A stretch of DNA of 64,000 nucleotides from Sphingomonas canadensis (GCF_026013525.1 NZ_JAPDRA010000008.1:22501-86500), one strand, 5' to 3'; counted from the stretch's first letter, positions 44,397 to 53,601 are shown. The notes: generated by a model from the letters alone, not told the origin. A program made the numbers and translations.

Positions 44397-46364
44397 CTAC
44401 AGCCCCTGGCAGACATTGTTCGCGGAAGAATCGAGGAAGGGGGCGAAGGGGCAGCTCACATAGCGCAGCCGCACGGTGGCGCCGCCCGAAAGCGTGACGA
44501 CGATATTGTCGGCGCGGATCGCCGCGGGCGCGTTGCTGATGCCGCCCGCGCGGGCGCCGCCGTTATGCACGCCCAGGAAGCTGATCATGTCGTCCTGATC
44601 GATGCCGTCGCCCGACACACCGATCGCGCCGACCAGCGTGTTGCCGCGATAGACGGGCACCGATCCGGGGAAGATCTGGATGCCGTTCTGCAGCCGGTTG
44701 CGGCCCGGCACCGCATCCGGAATGCCGGTGCAGCGCGGCGCCGTGTCGATCAGGCTGGCGCCGGTGACGAAGCCCAGATGCTGCGCCAGATTGGTGAGGA
44801 TCAGCGCCGATTGCAGCCCGGTGGAGAAGGGGTTGAACTGATCGATCGGCCGCGAGAGCGGGCCATGGGGGCGCCCCACCTCTCCATCGGGGAAATAGGG
44901 GCGCGAGAGGTTGCCGCCCGAACGATCCGCAAAGGCATGGGTGCCGGTGAGCGCCGCGGGATCGTTGAGGAATGTCCTGAGCGCGGGGACGAAGGCGCGG
45001 ACATCGGCGCTGGGATCGGCGAGGAGCTGGGCACCCGCCACGCTGTTCGAGAAGAAGGCCGCGGTGCGCGCCTTTTGCAGCGACACGTCGATGCCGAAGA
45101 TCGGCGCATCGGGCGCGCGGACGATGCCCAGCACCGCGCCGTGCGTGTCCACCAGGCTGATCGACACTTGGGCGCGGCTGTCGAGCGGCTGGCGGATCTG
45201 GGCGCGGGCGCGCGACATGATCGTGAACGCCTCCTCCAGGATCGCGCGCGCCTCCGCCGCGGTGATCGGATTGGCGACGCTGCCGCCGTCCGTGCCCGCG
45301 CTGACCGGAAAGCGGTTCGTGCCCGAACCGTTGCTGAGGACATAGGCGTCGATATTGGCGAACTCGCCCGCCGTCGCCGCGCGGACGCCCGAAGCCTCCG
45401 TGCCATAGACCGCGCCGGGCAGAATAGCGGGCGCCGGGCCGTAATAGCCGGTGACCGCGACCAGCGATCCCAGCGCCGGATTGGTGGCGGCATAGGTCGC
45501 CGTGCCGGGGCTCGCCAGGCCGGTGTAGGCCACGTCGCTGAAGCGGAGCTGGGTGCCGTCGACATAGATGCGATCGGCGCGGATCGTCTCGGGCGATTCG
45601 AAGCCGCGGGTGCCGGCGAGCGCGATCGCCTCCTCCGCGCTGGCGTCCACGTCGCGCACGTCGGTGTCGAAGCCATAGTCGCCATCGGCCATCACGCCGA
45701 CGCCGCCGACCAGCACCCCGTTCTTGTAGAGCGGGAAGCCCCCCGGATCGGCGGCCAGGCCCAGCGGCGACCGCTTCGGCCCGATCTGTGCCGCCGGGGC
45801 GGGATTGCCGAAGCGCTGGACCAGATCGGAACAGGGCAACTGGCTGAACTGCACGCCGAACAGCGGCCCGCTCTCCAACCCCGGCGTGATGCCGGAGGGG
45901 GGGAAATGCTGTTGCACGATCATGCTGGCGGTGCGCGTTGAGAAGGCGTTGCCGCCCGACGAGAGATAGGCGCCGGTAATCGCCTTGGCGATGGCGCCGG
46001 CCTCTGCCGGGATGGTCAGGTTCTGCGCGTCGATATTGGCGCCGTTGGGCGCGGGGCGGGTGAGCGCGGTGGCGGCCGCGCCGGTCATGCGGAACACCGC
46101 GAGCACGTTGCCGACGCGATCGACCACCGCAATGACGGCGGGGAGCGAGCGGGCCTGCGCCTCCGCCGCCGCGCGGGCGACGACATTCTCGACATCGGCG
46201 ATGCTGAGCGATTCGGCGCCGGGCGCCGTATAGAGGTGCGCCGCCGGGGCGGGCGTGGGCGTGGGCGTCACCGCCGGGCTGGGCGATCCGCCGCCCCCGC
46301 CCCCGCCGCACGACTGGAGCAGCAGCGCGGAACCGGCGAGCAGCGCCGTGGCCCGCCGCATCAT
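44397..46364 (-). CDS. Lipoprotein with two GlcG/HbpS heme-binding-type domains
   Basis: A 655-residue lipoprotein: signal MMRRATALLAGSALLLQSCG with lipobox LQSC, then a Gly and Pro/Thr linker. Two GlcG/HbpS domains are present. The first (about 52-260) includes SLPAVIAVVDRVGNVLAVFR and YKNGVLVGGVGVMADGDYGF. The second (about 365-630) includes AQVSISLVDTHGAVLGIVRA and YRGNTLVGAIGVSGDGIDQD. Each is enlarged by inserts. HbpS-like domains bind heme in some bacteria and act as redox or heme sensors. Start and stop overlap those of its operon neighbours. It could store heme for the cytochromes or act as an electron or scaffold component. Confidence 0.83.
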   Translation of the reverse strand: MMRRATALLAGSALLLQSCGGGGGGGSPSPAVTPTPTPAPAAHLYTAPGAESLSIADVENVVARAAAEAQARSLPAVIAVVDRVGNVLAVFRMTGAAATALTRPAPNGANIDAQNLTIPAEAGAIAKAITGAYLSSGGNAFSTRTASMIVQQHFPPSGITPGLESGPLFGVQFSQLPCSDLVQRFGNPAPAAQIGPKRSPLGLAADPGGFPLYKNGVLVGGVGVMADGDYGFDTDVRDVDASAEEAIALAGTRGFESPETIRADRIYVDGTQLRFSDVAYTGLASPGTATYAATNPALGSLVAVTGYYGPAPAILPGAVYGTEASGVRAATAGEFANIDAYVLSNGSGTNRFPVSAGTDGGSVANPITAAEARAILEEAFTIMSRARAQIRQPLDSRAQVSISLVDTHGAVLGIVRAPDAPIFGIDVSLQKARTAAFFSNSVAGAQLLADPSADVRAFVPALRTFLNDPAALTGTHAFADRSGGNLSRPYFPDGEVGRPHGPLSRPIDQFNPFSTGLQSALILTNLAQHLGFVTGASLIDTAPRCTGIPDAVPGRNRLQNGIQIFPGSVPVYRGNTLVGAIGVSGDGIDQDDMISFLGVHNGGARAGGISNAPAAIRADNIVVTLSGGATVRLRYVSCPFAPFLDSSANNVCQGL

Positions 46365-47737
46365 CGCAACGCCCGGATGCTGCGCACGGCGCTGGCCAGC
46401 GAGGCGCGGAAATCGGGGCCGCGATAGCCGTTGGGCTCGTTCACCGCGGCATAGGCGCGGTTGATGTCGGCGCGGATGCCCGCCGCCGCGCCCAGCGTGA
46501 TCCGCCCCTGCTTGACCAGCGCGTTGAGCAGCGTGTCGATCGCCATCACCGCCTGCACCGATCCCTGGTAATCGGTGAAGCGCGCCGCGTTCGGCCCGGC
46601 GATGCTGTCCACCATCGCGAAGGCCGCGTCGCCGCCGAAGCCCGCGCCCGAAAGCGCGCCGGCCAGCGCCTGCGCCGTTCCCGACAGCCGGCGCGCGGCG
46701 GCCACCGCCGCCTCCCGCCCCTGGCCCAGCGCACGGTGGAAGCCCTTGCTGTCCGCATCGAGCCGCGCCGCCAGCCCCGGCGCCCCCACCCGCGCCGCGG
46801 CGGCGAGCAGGATCATGTTCTCGTCCTGGTACGGCGGCATGCCGAAGGGGATCGGGCGGCCGGGATTGGTTTCGAACGTCAGGTTGCGATCGGCCGCGTC
46901 ATAGATGCGGCGATGGCAGCTATGGCAATCGAAGAAGGTGAACTCCGGGAACGCCCCCTCCGTCCCGCGCGGGCTGGCGAACAGGTCGAGCGAGCGTTCG
47001 AGCGCCATCGCCTGGCCGACCGCCCACAGCTTCACGCTGTCCGTGCCGCCCTTGCGCCGGGAATAGTCGGCGTCCTCGTCCCAATGCTGCTGCAGCGTGG
47101 AGAAAAGGTCGATCTCGAAGCTGATGCGCGGGTGGCCGGCGGCCATCATCCGGTGGGTGACATATTGGCCGCTGCGCGCGCTGCCTAGGTGGCAATCGAG
47201 GCAGACGCCCGCGCGCGCGGCCGGGCGATCGAGCGCGGTCAGCCCGCGCGACACATTGTCGGCATGATCGGCGCCGACCTTGTAATGGCTCGCGATCCAG
47301 CCGGTGGCGCCGCCGTGGCACGCCTCGCAGCTAACGCCGTCGGTGGTGAGGAAGCGGCGGCCCTTCGGCCCGTCCACGGGCGTGGCGTGGCAGCCGAGAC
47401 AGGCGGGCGCCGCCGAAGGATCGCCCAGCCCCAGCGTCGCCGCGATCTGCTTGCCCCGGCGCGAGGAAAGCACCGCGAAGGCGCGGCTGTGCGCGCCGCC
47501 GGGTGAGGAAGGCTCCTGCCAGCGCATCAGCTCGTCCTGGCGGACGACGGCGCCGTCGGCCTCCATGCGGCCGTGGCAGGTGGTGCCCGCGCAGCTCGCC
47601 ACGCCCTCGAACCCGGCCGCGGCAGGAGCGCCGGCCGAGGCGGCGCCGATCGCCGCGCTGACCGCGGCGAACAGAATCGCGGCCGCGAGCGCCAGCGCCC
47701 CCGGCTTCGATCCCAGCAGCTTCCCCCCAATCGCCAT
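46361..47737 (-). CDS. Multiheme c-type cytochrome, c554-like
   Basis: A 458-residue exported protein, first gene of the five-gene operon. An N-terminal helix (about 14-33) acts as signal or anchor. Heme-type motifs are CAGTTCH (C49-H55, a CX4CH site), CLGCH (113), CEACH (137), CLDCH (179) and CHSCH (271). H85, H151, H195 and H202 are candidate distal ligands. The first 280 residues resemble the cytochrome c554 family; the rest is helical with no further heme site. It overlaps the GlcG-lipoprotein gene by 4 bases. It probably shuttles electrons in the periplasm. Confidence 0.87.
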   Translation of the reverse strand: MAIGGKLLGSKPGALALAAAILFAAVSAAIGAASAGAPAAAGFEGVASCAGTTCHGRMEADGAVVRQDELMRWQEPSSPGGAHSRAFAVLSSRRGKQIAATLGLGDPSAAPACLGCHATPVDGPKGRRFLTTDGVSCEACHGGATGWIASHYKVGADHADNVSRGLTALDRPAARAGVCLDCHLGSARSGQYVTHRMMAAGHPRISFEIDLFSTLQQHWDEDADYSRRKGGTDSVKLWAVGQAMALERSLDLFASPRGTEGAFPEFTFFDCHSCHRRIYDAADRNLTFETNPGRPIPFGMPPYQDENMILLAAAARVGAPGLAARLDADSKGFHRALGQGREAAVAAARRLSGTAQALAGALSGAGFGGDAAFAMVDSIAGPNAARFTDYQGSVQAVMAIDTLLNALVKQGRITLGAAAGIRADINRAYAAVNEPNGYRGPDFRASLASAVRSIRALR

Positions 47738-47877
47738 TCGCGCCGATCCCTGTGTCAGCCAAGCGATATTGCCCCATCAGCCGCAAGGGCGACAGGGCCA
47801 TCTCATCCTTTTAGCGTATCGTTTCAGGAACGGAATCCCTTTCACGCACAGGCTTATCCACAGGCTTTCCCACAACT
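47738..47877. promoter_or_regulatory. Upstream region of the cytochrome operon, with a perfect DnaA box
   Basis: The 140 bases between the cytochrome operon start and the end of the aldehyde dehydrogenase gene must hold the operon promoter (minus strand). TTATCCACA at 47854-47862 is a perfect DnaA-box match, and TTTCCCACA follows 5 bases later as a near match. No clear -35/-10 pair could be fixed, and no CRP-like palindrome was seen by eye. Confidence 0.45.
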
Positions 47878-49311
47878 CTATTTCCGGCGGATCACCAGAT
47901 TGCGAATCTCGGTCATGTCCTCCATCGCAAACTTGACGCCTTCGCGGCCCAGCCCGGATTCCTTCACGCCGCCATAGGGCATGTTGTCGACGCGATAGCT
48001 GGGCACGTCGTTGATGACGACGCCGCCCACCTCCAGCCGGTCCCAGGCGTCGAGCGCCTGGAACAGATCGCGGGTGAAGATGCCCGCCTGGAGCCCGAAC
48101 TTGCTGTCGTTCACGATGTCGAGCGCCTGGGCGAAGCTGTCGAACGGCACCAGGAAGGCGACGGGGCCGAACGCCTCCTCGCAATTCAGGTCGCTTTCGC
48201 GCGGGACGTTTTCCAGCAGCGTCGCCTGCAGCATCGCGCCGTCGCGCCTGCCGCCGCACAGCAGCTTCGCGCCCGCCGCCACCGCCGACTGGATCCAGCC
48301 GTCGAGCCGCCGCGCCTCGCCCTCCGAGATCATCGGGCCGATGAAGGTGGCGCGATCCTTGGGATCGCCCGCGACCAGCGTTTCCGTGCGCGCGACCAGC
48401 ATGTCGCGGAAACGGTCATAGACCTCGCGGTGGATCAGGATGCGCTGCACACCGATGCACGACTGGCCGGACTGGTAGAAGGCGCCGAAGATCACCCGTT
48501 CCAGCGCGTCGTCCAGATCGGCGTCGCGATCGATGATCACGGCGGCATTGCCGCCCAGTTCCAGCACCACCTTCTTCTTGCCCGCCCGCGCCTTCAGGTC
48601 CCATCCGACCGCGGGGGACCCGGTGAAGCTCAACAGCTTCAGCCGCTCGTCGGTGGTGAACAGGTCCGCGCCCTCGCGATGGGCGGGCAGGATCGAGAAG
48701 GCGCCCTTCGGCAGGCAGGTCTCCGCCAGTATCTCGCCCATGATGATCGCGCCCAGCGGCGTGCGGCTGGCGGGTTTCATCACGAAGGGCGCGCCGACGG
48801 CGATGGCGGGCGCGATCTTGTGCGCGGCGAGGTTCAGCGGGAAGTTGAACGGCGAGATGAAGCTGCACGGGCCGATCGGCACGCGCCGCCACATGCCCTG
48901 ATAGCCCTTGGCGCGCGGCGAGATGTCGAGCGGCTGGACCTCGCCGGTCATCCGCACGGCTTCCTCGGCGGCGATGCGGAAGGTGTCGATCAGGCGGCCG
49001 ACCTCGCCCTCGCTGTCCTTGATCGGCTTGCCCGCCTCGACGCACAGCGCATAGGCCAGTTCGTCGAAGCGCTGATCGAACCGCTCGACGCAGTGCATCA
49101 GGATCGCGCGGCGCTCATAGCTGGCCAGCTTCGCCATCGGCTCCACCGCCGCCACCGCGCCGGCGATGCCCGCGTCGATCGTCGCGGCGTCGGCCTGGGC
49201 GACGCGGAACGCCACCTCTCCGGTGAACTTGTCGGTCACCTCCAGATCGGCGTTGGGCTGCTGCGCCTCGTTGTTGAGGTAGAGCGGGTAGACGGGTTTC
49301 AATATAGGCAT
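47878..49311 (-). CDS. NAD(P)-dependent aldehyde dehydrogenase
   Basis: A 477-residue soluble aldehyde dehydrogenase. Visible features are the Rossmann region with FNFPLNLAAHKIAPAIAVGA and KPASRTPLG, the catalytic glutamate in VVLELGGNAAVII, the catalytic cysteine in YQSGQSCIGVQRILI and the C-terminal EEAFGPVAFLVPFDS. ATG 49311 follows AGGAGG; the longer frame to 49584 only translates repeat DNA. It is on the same strand as the acetolactate synthase-like gene upstream, about 200 bases away. It resembles lactaldehyde/glyceraldehyde-type dehydrogenases, but the substrate cannot be fixed. Confidence 0.93.
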   Translation of the reverse strand: MPILKPVYPLYLNNEAQQPNADLEVTDKFTGEVAFRVAQADAATIDAGIAGAVAAVEPMAKLASYERRAILMHCVERFDQRFDELAYALCVEAGKPIKDSEGEVGRLIDTFRIAAEEAVRMTGEVQPLDISPRAKGYQGMWRRVPIGPCSFISPFNFPLNLAAHKIAPAIAVGAPFVMKPASRTPLGAIIMGEILAETCLPKGAFSILPAHREGADLFTTDERLKLLSFTGSPAVGWDLKARAGKKKVVLELGGNAAVIIDRDADLDDALERVIFGAFYQSGQSCIGVQRILIHREVYDRFRDMLVARTETLVAGDPKDRATFIGPMISEGEARRLDGWIQSAVAAGAKLLCGGRRDGAMLQATLLENVPRESDLNCEEAFGPVAFLVPFDSFAQALDIVNDSKFGLQAGIFTRDLFQALDAWDRLEVGGVVINDVPSYRVDNMPYGGVKESGLGREGVKFAMEDMTEIRNLVIRRK

Positions 49312-49328
49312 CGTGACTCCTCCTAGCC

Positions 49329-49500
49329 CCTCGCCCCCTTTTGGGGGAGAGGGGCGAGCCGCCGCAGGCGGCGAAGGGAGAGGAGGGCCGTTCGAGAGCG
49401 CATGGCACTCCCCCCTCTCCCCGGCCCTCTCCCCCTGATGGCGGAGAGGGAGGCGTGCATCCGGAGCTTCCGCGGTCGGCCCTTCTCCCGTGCTCCGGGA
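49329..49500. repeat. Intergenic palindrome cluster
   Basis: Between the two minus-strand genes lie several hairpins: CTCGCCCC/GGGGCGAG (49330-49337 with 49351-49358), GCCGCC/GGCGGC (49358-49372), and C/T- and A/G-rich blocks of the kind CCCTCTCCCC that recur in inverted orientation to 49450. Such blocks are dispersed intergenic repeats in many proteobacteria. There is no gene here. They may attenuate transcription between the two genes. Confidence 0.6.
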
Positions 49501-49511
49501 GGGAGACGGGC

Positions 49512-51152
49512 TCAGAGCTTCGCGCTCAGTTCCTTGATCTCGCGGTTCAATATCCGGTCGTTGTCCGAATAGTCGACCGGGCAATCGACGACATGCACCC
49601 CGGGTTCGCTGAGCGTGCGGCGGAGCAGCAGCGGCAGGTGCGCCGCGCTCTCCACCCGATGGCCGATCGCGCCATAGGCCTCCGCATATTTGACGAAATC
49701 GGGGTTGCCATAGGTCAGGCCCCAGTCCTGGAAGCCCATGTTCGCCTGTTTCCAGCGGATCATGCCATAGCTGCCGTCGTTGAGGATCAGCACGGTGATG
49801 TTGAGCTTCAGCCGAACCGCGGTTTCCAGCTCCTGGCTGTTCATCATGAAGCCGCCGTCGCCGCAGATCGCCATCACCTTGCGATCCGGATAGACCATCG
49901 CCGAAGCCATGGCGCTGGGCAGCCCCGCGCCCATCGTCGCCAGCGCGTTATCGAGCAGCACGGTGTTCGGCTGGCGCGCGACATAGTTGCGCGCGAACCA
50001 GATCTTGTAGACGCCGTTGTCGAGGCAGATGATCCCGTCGCCGGGCATCGCCGCGCGCACCTCCTTCACCAGGCAGGGCGGATAGACGGGGAAGCGCTCG
50101 TCGTCCTCCAGGCGGCGGGTATGCTCCATCTCGGCGCGGCGCGCGGCGAGCATCGTATCGAAGCTCCAGTCGCGCGGGACGATATCCTCCTTGATCTGCC
50201 AGATGGCGTTGGCGATGTCGCCGATCACCTCGATCTGGGGGAAATAGACCGGGTCCACCTCCGCCGTGCGCGTGGAGATGTGGATCACCTCCGTCCCGCC
50301 GGTTCGCATGAAGAACGGCGGCTTTTCGATCACGTCGTGGCCGACGTTGAGGATCAGGTCCGCATCCTCGATCGCGCGGTGGACGAAATCGCCCGCGGAG
50401 AGCGCCGCGCAGCCCAGGAACCGGGGGTGCGTCTCGTCGATCACGCCCTTGCCGAGCTGGGTGGTGAGGAAGGGGATGCCGGTCTTCTCGACGAACTGGA
50501 GCAGCATCCGCCCGGTCATCTTGCGGTTGGCGCCCGCGCCGATGACGAGGACGGGGCGTTTCGCCGCCTCGATCCGCTGCACGGCGGCGCGCACCGCCTT
50601 TGGCTCGGCGGAGGGGCGGCGGGCCAGGCTGGGCTTGATCGGGCGGCTGTCGGTCTGTTCGTCGGCGACGTCTTCCGGGAATTCCAGATGGGTGGCGCCG
50701 GGCTTCTCCTCCTCCGCCAGGCGCACCGCCTCGCGGATGCGGCTGGGGATATTGTCGGCGCTGGCGAGCTGGTGCGTGTATTTGGTGATCGGCCCCATCA
50801 TCGCCACCACGTCCAGGATCTGGAAGCGGCCCTGCTTGGATTTCTTGATCGGCTTCTGCCCCGTCACCATCAGCATCGGCATGCCGCCGAGCTGGGCATA
50901 GGCGGCGGCCGTGACCAGGTTGGTGGCGCCCGGGCCGAGCGTGGCCATGCACACTCCCGCCTTGCCCGTGTGGCGGCCATAGGTGGCGGCCATGAAGCCG
51001 GCGCCTTGTTCGTGCCGCGTCAGGATCAGCTTGATCTTCGTCGACCTGCTCAGGCTGTCGAGCATGTCGAGATTCTCTTCGCCGGGGACGCCGAAGATAT
51101 ATTCGACCCCCTCTTCCTCCAGGCACTGGATGAACAGGTCAGAGGCCTTCAT
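49512..51152 (-). CDS. Acetolactate synthase-like thiamine-diphosphate enzyme
   Basis: A 546-residue thiamine-diphosphate enzyme related to catabolic acetolactate synthase (AlsS), which joins two pyruvates. The activating glutamate lies in GVPGEENLDMLDSL, the central domain in RPVLVIGAGANRKMTG, and the cofactor motif in CGDGGFMMNSQELETAVRLK with NDGSYGM. No acetolactate decarboxylase or small regulatory subunit is nearby, so another carboligase or oxo-acid role is possible. ATG 51152 (MKASDLFIQC) follows GGGAG. It is divergent from gdhA and probably in the same transcript as the aldehyde dehydrogenase. Confidence 0.88.
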   Translation of the reverse strand: MKASDLFIQCLEEEGVEYIFGVPGEENLDMLDSLSRSTKIKLILTRHEQGAGFMAATYGRHTGKAGVCMATLGPGATNLVTAAAYAQLGGMPMLMVTGQKPIKKSKQGRFQILDVVAMMGPITKYTHQLASADNIPSRIREAVRLAEEEKPGATHLEFPEDVADEQTDSRPIKPSLARRPSAEPKAVRAAVQRIEAAKRPVLVIGAGANRKMTGRMLLQFVEKTGIPFLTTQLGKGVIDETHPRFLGCAALSAGDFVHRAIEDADLILNVGHDVIEKPPFFMRTGGTEVIHISTRTAEVDPVYFPQIEVIGDIANAIWQIKEDIVPRDWSFDTMLAARRAEMEHTRRLEDDERFPVYPPCLVKEVRAAMPGDGIICLDNGVYKIWFARNYVARQPNTVLLDNALATMGAGLPSAMASAMVYPDRKVMAICGDGGFMMNSQELETAVRLKLNITVLILNDGSYGMIRWKQANMGFQDWGLTYGNPDFVKYAEAYGAIGHRVESAAHLPLLLRRTLSEPGVHVVDCPVDYSDNDRILNREIKELSAKL

Positions 51153-51268
51153 GGGCGCGTCTCCCGCTGCACGATTTCGGTGCCGCAACAAACTAGGCTA
51201 GTCTTCCGCCGATAGGAAGCGCGACTCGGCGCGAACTTGTCCCGGGCCGCGACGAAGGAGGGGACAGC

Positions 51269-52624
51269 ATGGCGATCACCGATCACGTCGATCTGCCGAC
51301 GTTCATCGAAGGCGTGCAGAAGCGCAACCCGGGCCAGCCGGAATTCGTCCAGGCCGTGCAGGAGGTCGCCCAGGACATCTACGACTTCATCGCCGACAAG
51401 GAGGAATACCACCATTACCAGATCCTGCGCCGCATCGCGGAGCCGGACCGGATCGTCAGCTTCCGCGTGTGCTGGGAGGACGACAACCACAATATCCGCG
51501 TCCAGCGCGGCTGGCGGGTGCAGAACAACAACGCGATCGGGCCGTACAAGGGCGGCATCCGCTTCCACCCCTCGGTCACCGAGAGCGTGCTCAAGTTCCT
51601 GGCGTTCGAGCAGACGTTCAAGAACGCGCTGACCGGCCTGCCGATGGGCGGCGGCAAGGGCGGGGCCAACTTCAACCCCAAGGGCAAGAGCGACCATGAG
51701 GTGATGCGCTTCTGCCAGAGCTTCATGACCGAGCTGTACCGCCATGTCGGCGCGGACGTGGACGTGCCCGCGGGCGACATCGGCGTGGGCGGGCGCGAGA
51801 TCGGATATATGTTCGGCCAGTACAAGCGGATCACCAACCAGTTCACCGGGGTGCTGACCGGCAAGGGGCTGGAATATGGCGGATCGCTGATCCGGACCGA
51901 GGCGACCGGATATGGCGCGGTCTATTTCCTGGCGGCGATGCTGCGCGGCAGGGGGCTGAACCTGGAGGGGCGGCGCGCGGTCATCTCCGGCTCCGGCAAC
52001 GTCGCGACGCACGCGGCCGAGAAGGTGGTGCAGCTTGGCGGCAAGGTGCTGACGCTGAGCGATTCCGAAGGCTTCATCCACGATCCCGACGGCATCGATC
52101 AGGAGAAGATCGACTGGGTGAAGGCGCACAAGACCCGCCGGCGCGGGCGGATCAGCAAATATGTGGAGGCGTTCCCGCGCGCGACCTTCCACCCCAATCT
52201 GCCGCCCTGGGGCGTGCCGTGCGACGTGGCACTGCCCTGTGCCACGCAGAACGAGCTGCTGGGGATGGACGCGCGCGCGCTGGTTTCCAACGGCTGCATC
52301 GCGGTGGCCGAGGGCGCGAACATGCCGACCAACCTGGAAGGCGTGCATGTGTTCAAGGAGGCCCGGATCCTGTTCGCGCCCGGCAAGGCCGCGAACGCGG
52401 GCGGGGTCGCGGTATCGGGGCTGGAGATGAGCCAGAACAGCGAGCGCCGCGCGTGGAAGGAGGCCGAGCTGCAGCAGCTCCTGCTCGACATCATGGAGGG
52501 CATCCACGCGCGCTGCCTGGAACATGGCCGCCAGCCGGACGGCCATGTCGATTACGTCAAGGGCGCCAACATCGCCGGCTTCAAGAAGGTGGCCGACGCG
52601 ATGCTGGCGTTCGGCGTGGTGTGA
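51269..52624 (+). CDS. gdhA: Glutamate dehydrogenase, NADP-type
   Basis: Interconverts 2-oxoglutarate plus ammonia and glutamate. The 451-residue protein is the length of hexameric enterobacterial-type GdhA. Substrate and catalytic motifs are GPYKGGIRFHPSVT, LPMGGGKGGANFNPKGKS (catalytic lysine) and DVPAGDIGVGGREIGYM; the nucleotide site is RRAVISGSGNVATHAAEKVV. ATG 51269 follows GAAGGAGGGGACAGC. The 116-base divergent region upstream would contain both promoters. Confidence 0.96.
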   Translation: MAITDHVDLPTFIEGVQKRNPGQPEFVQAVQEVAQDIYDFIADKEEYHHYQILRRIAEPDRIVSFRVCWEDDNHNIRVQRGWRVQNNNAIGPYKGGIRFHPSVTESVLKFLAFEQTFKNALTGLPMGGGKGGANFNPKGKSDHEVMRFCQSFMTELYRHVGADVDVPAGDIGVGGREIGYMFGQYKRITNQFTGVLTGKGLEYGGSLIRTEATGYGAVYFLAAMLRGRGLNLEGRRAVISGSGNVATHAAEKVVQLGGKVLTLSDSEGFIHDPDGIDQEKIDWVKAHKTRRRGRISKYVEAFPRATFHPNLPPWGVPCDVALPCATQNELLGMDARALVSNGCIAVAEGANMPTNLEGVHVFKEARILFAPGKAANAGGVAVSGLEMSQNSERRAWKEAELQQLLLDIMEGIHARCLEHGRQPDGHVDYVKGANIAGFKKVADAMLAFGVV

Positions 52625-52693
52625 CGCGCCCGGCCGGCGCAGCGCGGGGAGCGCCGCGCCGGCAGGGGTTCGCCGAAAGCGCCTCCCGCCGCG

Positions 52694-53596
52694 TCAGAAC
52701 GGCTGGGTGACGCCGCAGCCGCCCAGCGGACCCGAGCTGATGTTGTCGCTCAGCGGGCCGGCGGCCCCGCCCCCGGCGCACAGCCCGTCGCCGAAGATCA
52801 GCAGGTCGTCCTCGCCGGTATAGTCGCCCCAGCCGCCGGGCTCGCCCGGGCCGGTGCCGATCGCGAAGGGACCGCCGCCGCTGAGCCACGACAGATAGGC
52901 CTGGCCCCAGTCGCCAAGCAGGAACGGGCCGATCGGCTCCTGGCCGGGTCCGGGGATGAACACGGCATAGCCCGATCCGGTGAGCGACACGGTCTTGCCG
53001 CCCGCCTCCACGTCGATCGCGCCGGGATGCTCATCGCCCTGGGTGCCCGCGCCGGGGCCGCGCAGCAGGATCAGCGTCGCCTGTTCGGGATCGGCCTTGA
53101 ACGCGGGCAGGCCCGGCTGGTTGCGCGCGATGCGGATCGCGTCGCGGCCCACCGCGCCCTCCACGATCGTGCCGCGGATGCCGATCGAGGCCACGGGCGT
53201 GCGGATGCCCGACTGGCCCGGATTGGCGCGCACCGGCTTGCCCGACATGAAGCGGAACGCGCCCTTGGTGACGCTGACGCCGACGGTGCTCGACTTGCGA
53301 TTGGGATCGTAGACGAAGCGATCCACCTTCATCCGCGCGTTGGCGCCGACGGTGAACACGGTCTTGTCGAGCAGCAGCACCTGAAGCCGCCCGCCGCGCC
53401 CGGTGACGATGTCGTTGCCCAGCGACACGCGCTCCTTCACCACCGCCGGGTGCATGCGCGGGTTGGCCTGGGTGGTCATCTTCACGTCGCTGACCACGGT
53501 GGCGTTGACGCCCACCGTCTGCGCGGACGCGGGCGCGAGCGAAAGCGCCGCCGCGGCGGCACCGGACAGCATGGCATGCTTCAGCCAGATCGCCAT
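52694..53596 (-). CDS. Secreted FecR-domain protein
   Basis: A 300-residue exported protein (MAIWLKHAMLSGAAAAALSL, cut near ASA-QTV) with a FecR domain at about 60-150 (VSLGNDIVTGRGGRLQVLLL, then KGAFRFMSGKPVRANPGQSG and TPVASIGIRGTIVEG). The C-terminus is Gly/Pro-rich and without recognised domains. There is no membrane anchor and no sigma factor nearby, so this is the free periplasmic/secreted FecR type rather than an iron-signalling antisigma factor. ATG 53596 has AAGGAG 8 bases upstream. It follows the beta-barrel gene by 5 bases. Confidence 0.85.
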   Translation of the reverse strand: MAIWLKHAMLSGAAAAALSLAPASAQTVGVNATVVSDVKMTTQANPRMHPAVVKERVSLGNDIVTGRGGRLQVLLLDKTVFTVGANARMKVDRFVYDPNRKSSTVGVSVTKGAFRFMSGKPVRANPGQSGIRTPVASIGIRGTIVEGAVGRDAIRIARNQPGLPAFKADPEQATLILLRGPGAGTQGDEHPGAIDVEAGGKTVSLTGSGYAVFIPGPGQEPIGPFLLGDWGQAYLSWLSGGGPFAIGTGPGEPGGWGDYTGEDDLLIFGDGLCAGGGAAGPLSDNISSGPLGGCGVTQPF

Positions 53597-53601
53597 CGGG
53601 G

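Noticed and set aside
47854..47862. A replication origin.
   Set aside because: There are one or two boxes only, with no AT-rich unwinding region and no typical neighbours such as dnaA, dnaN, hemE or parAB.
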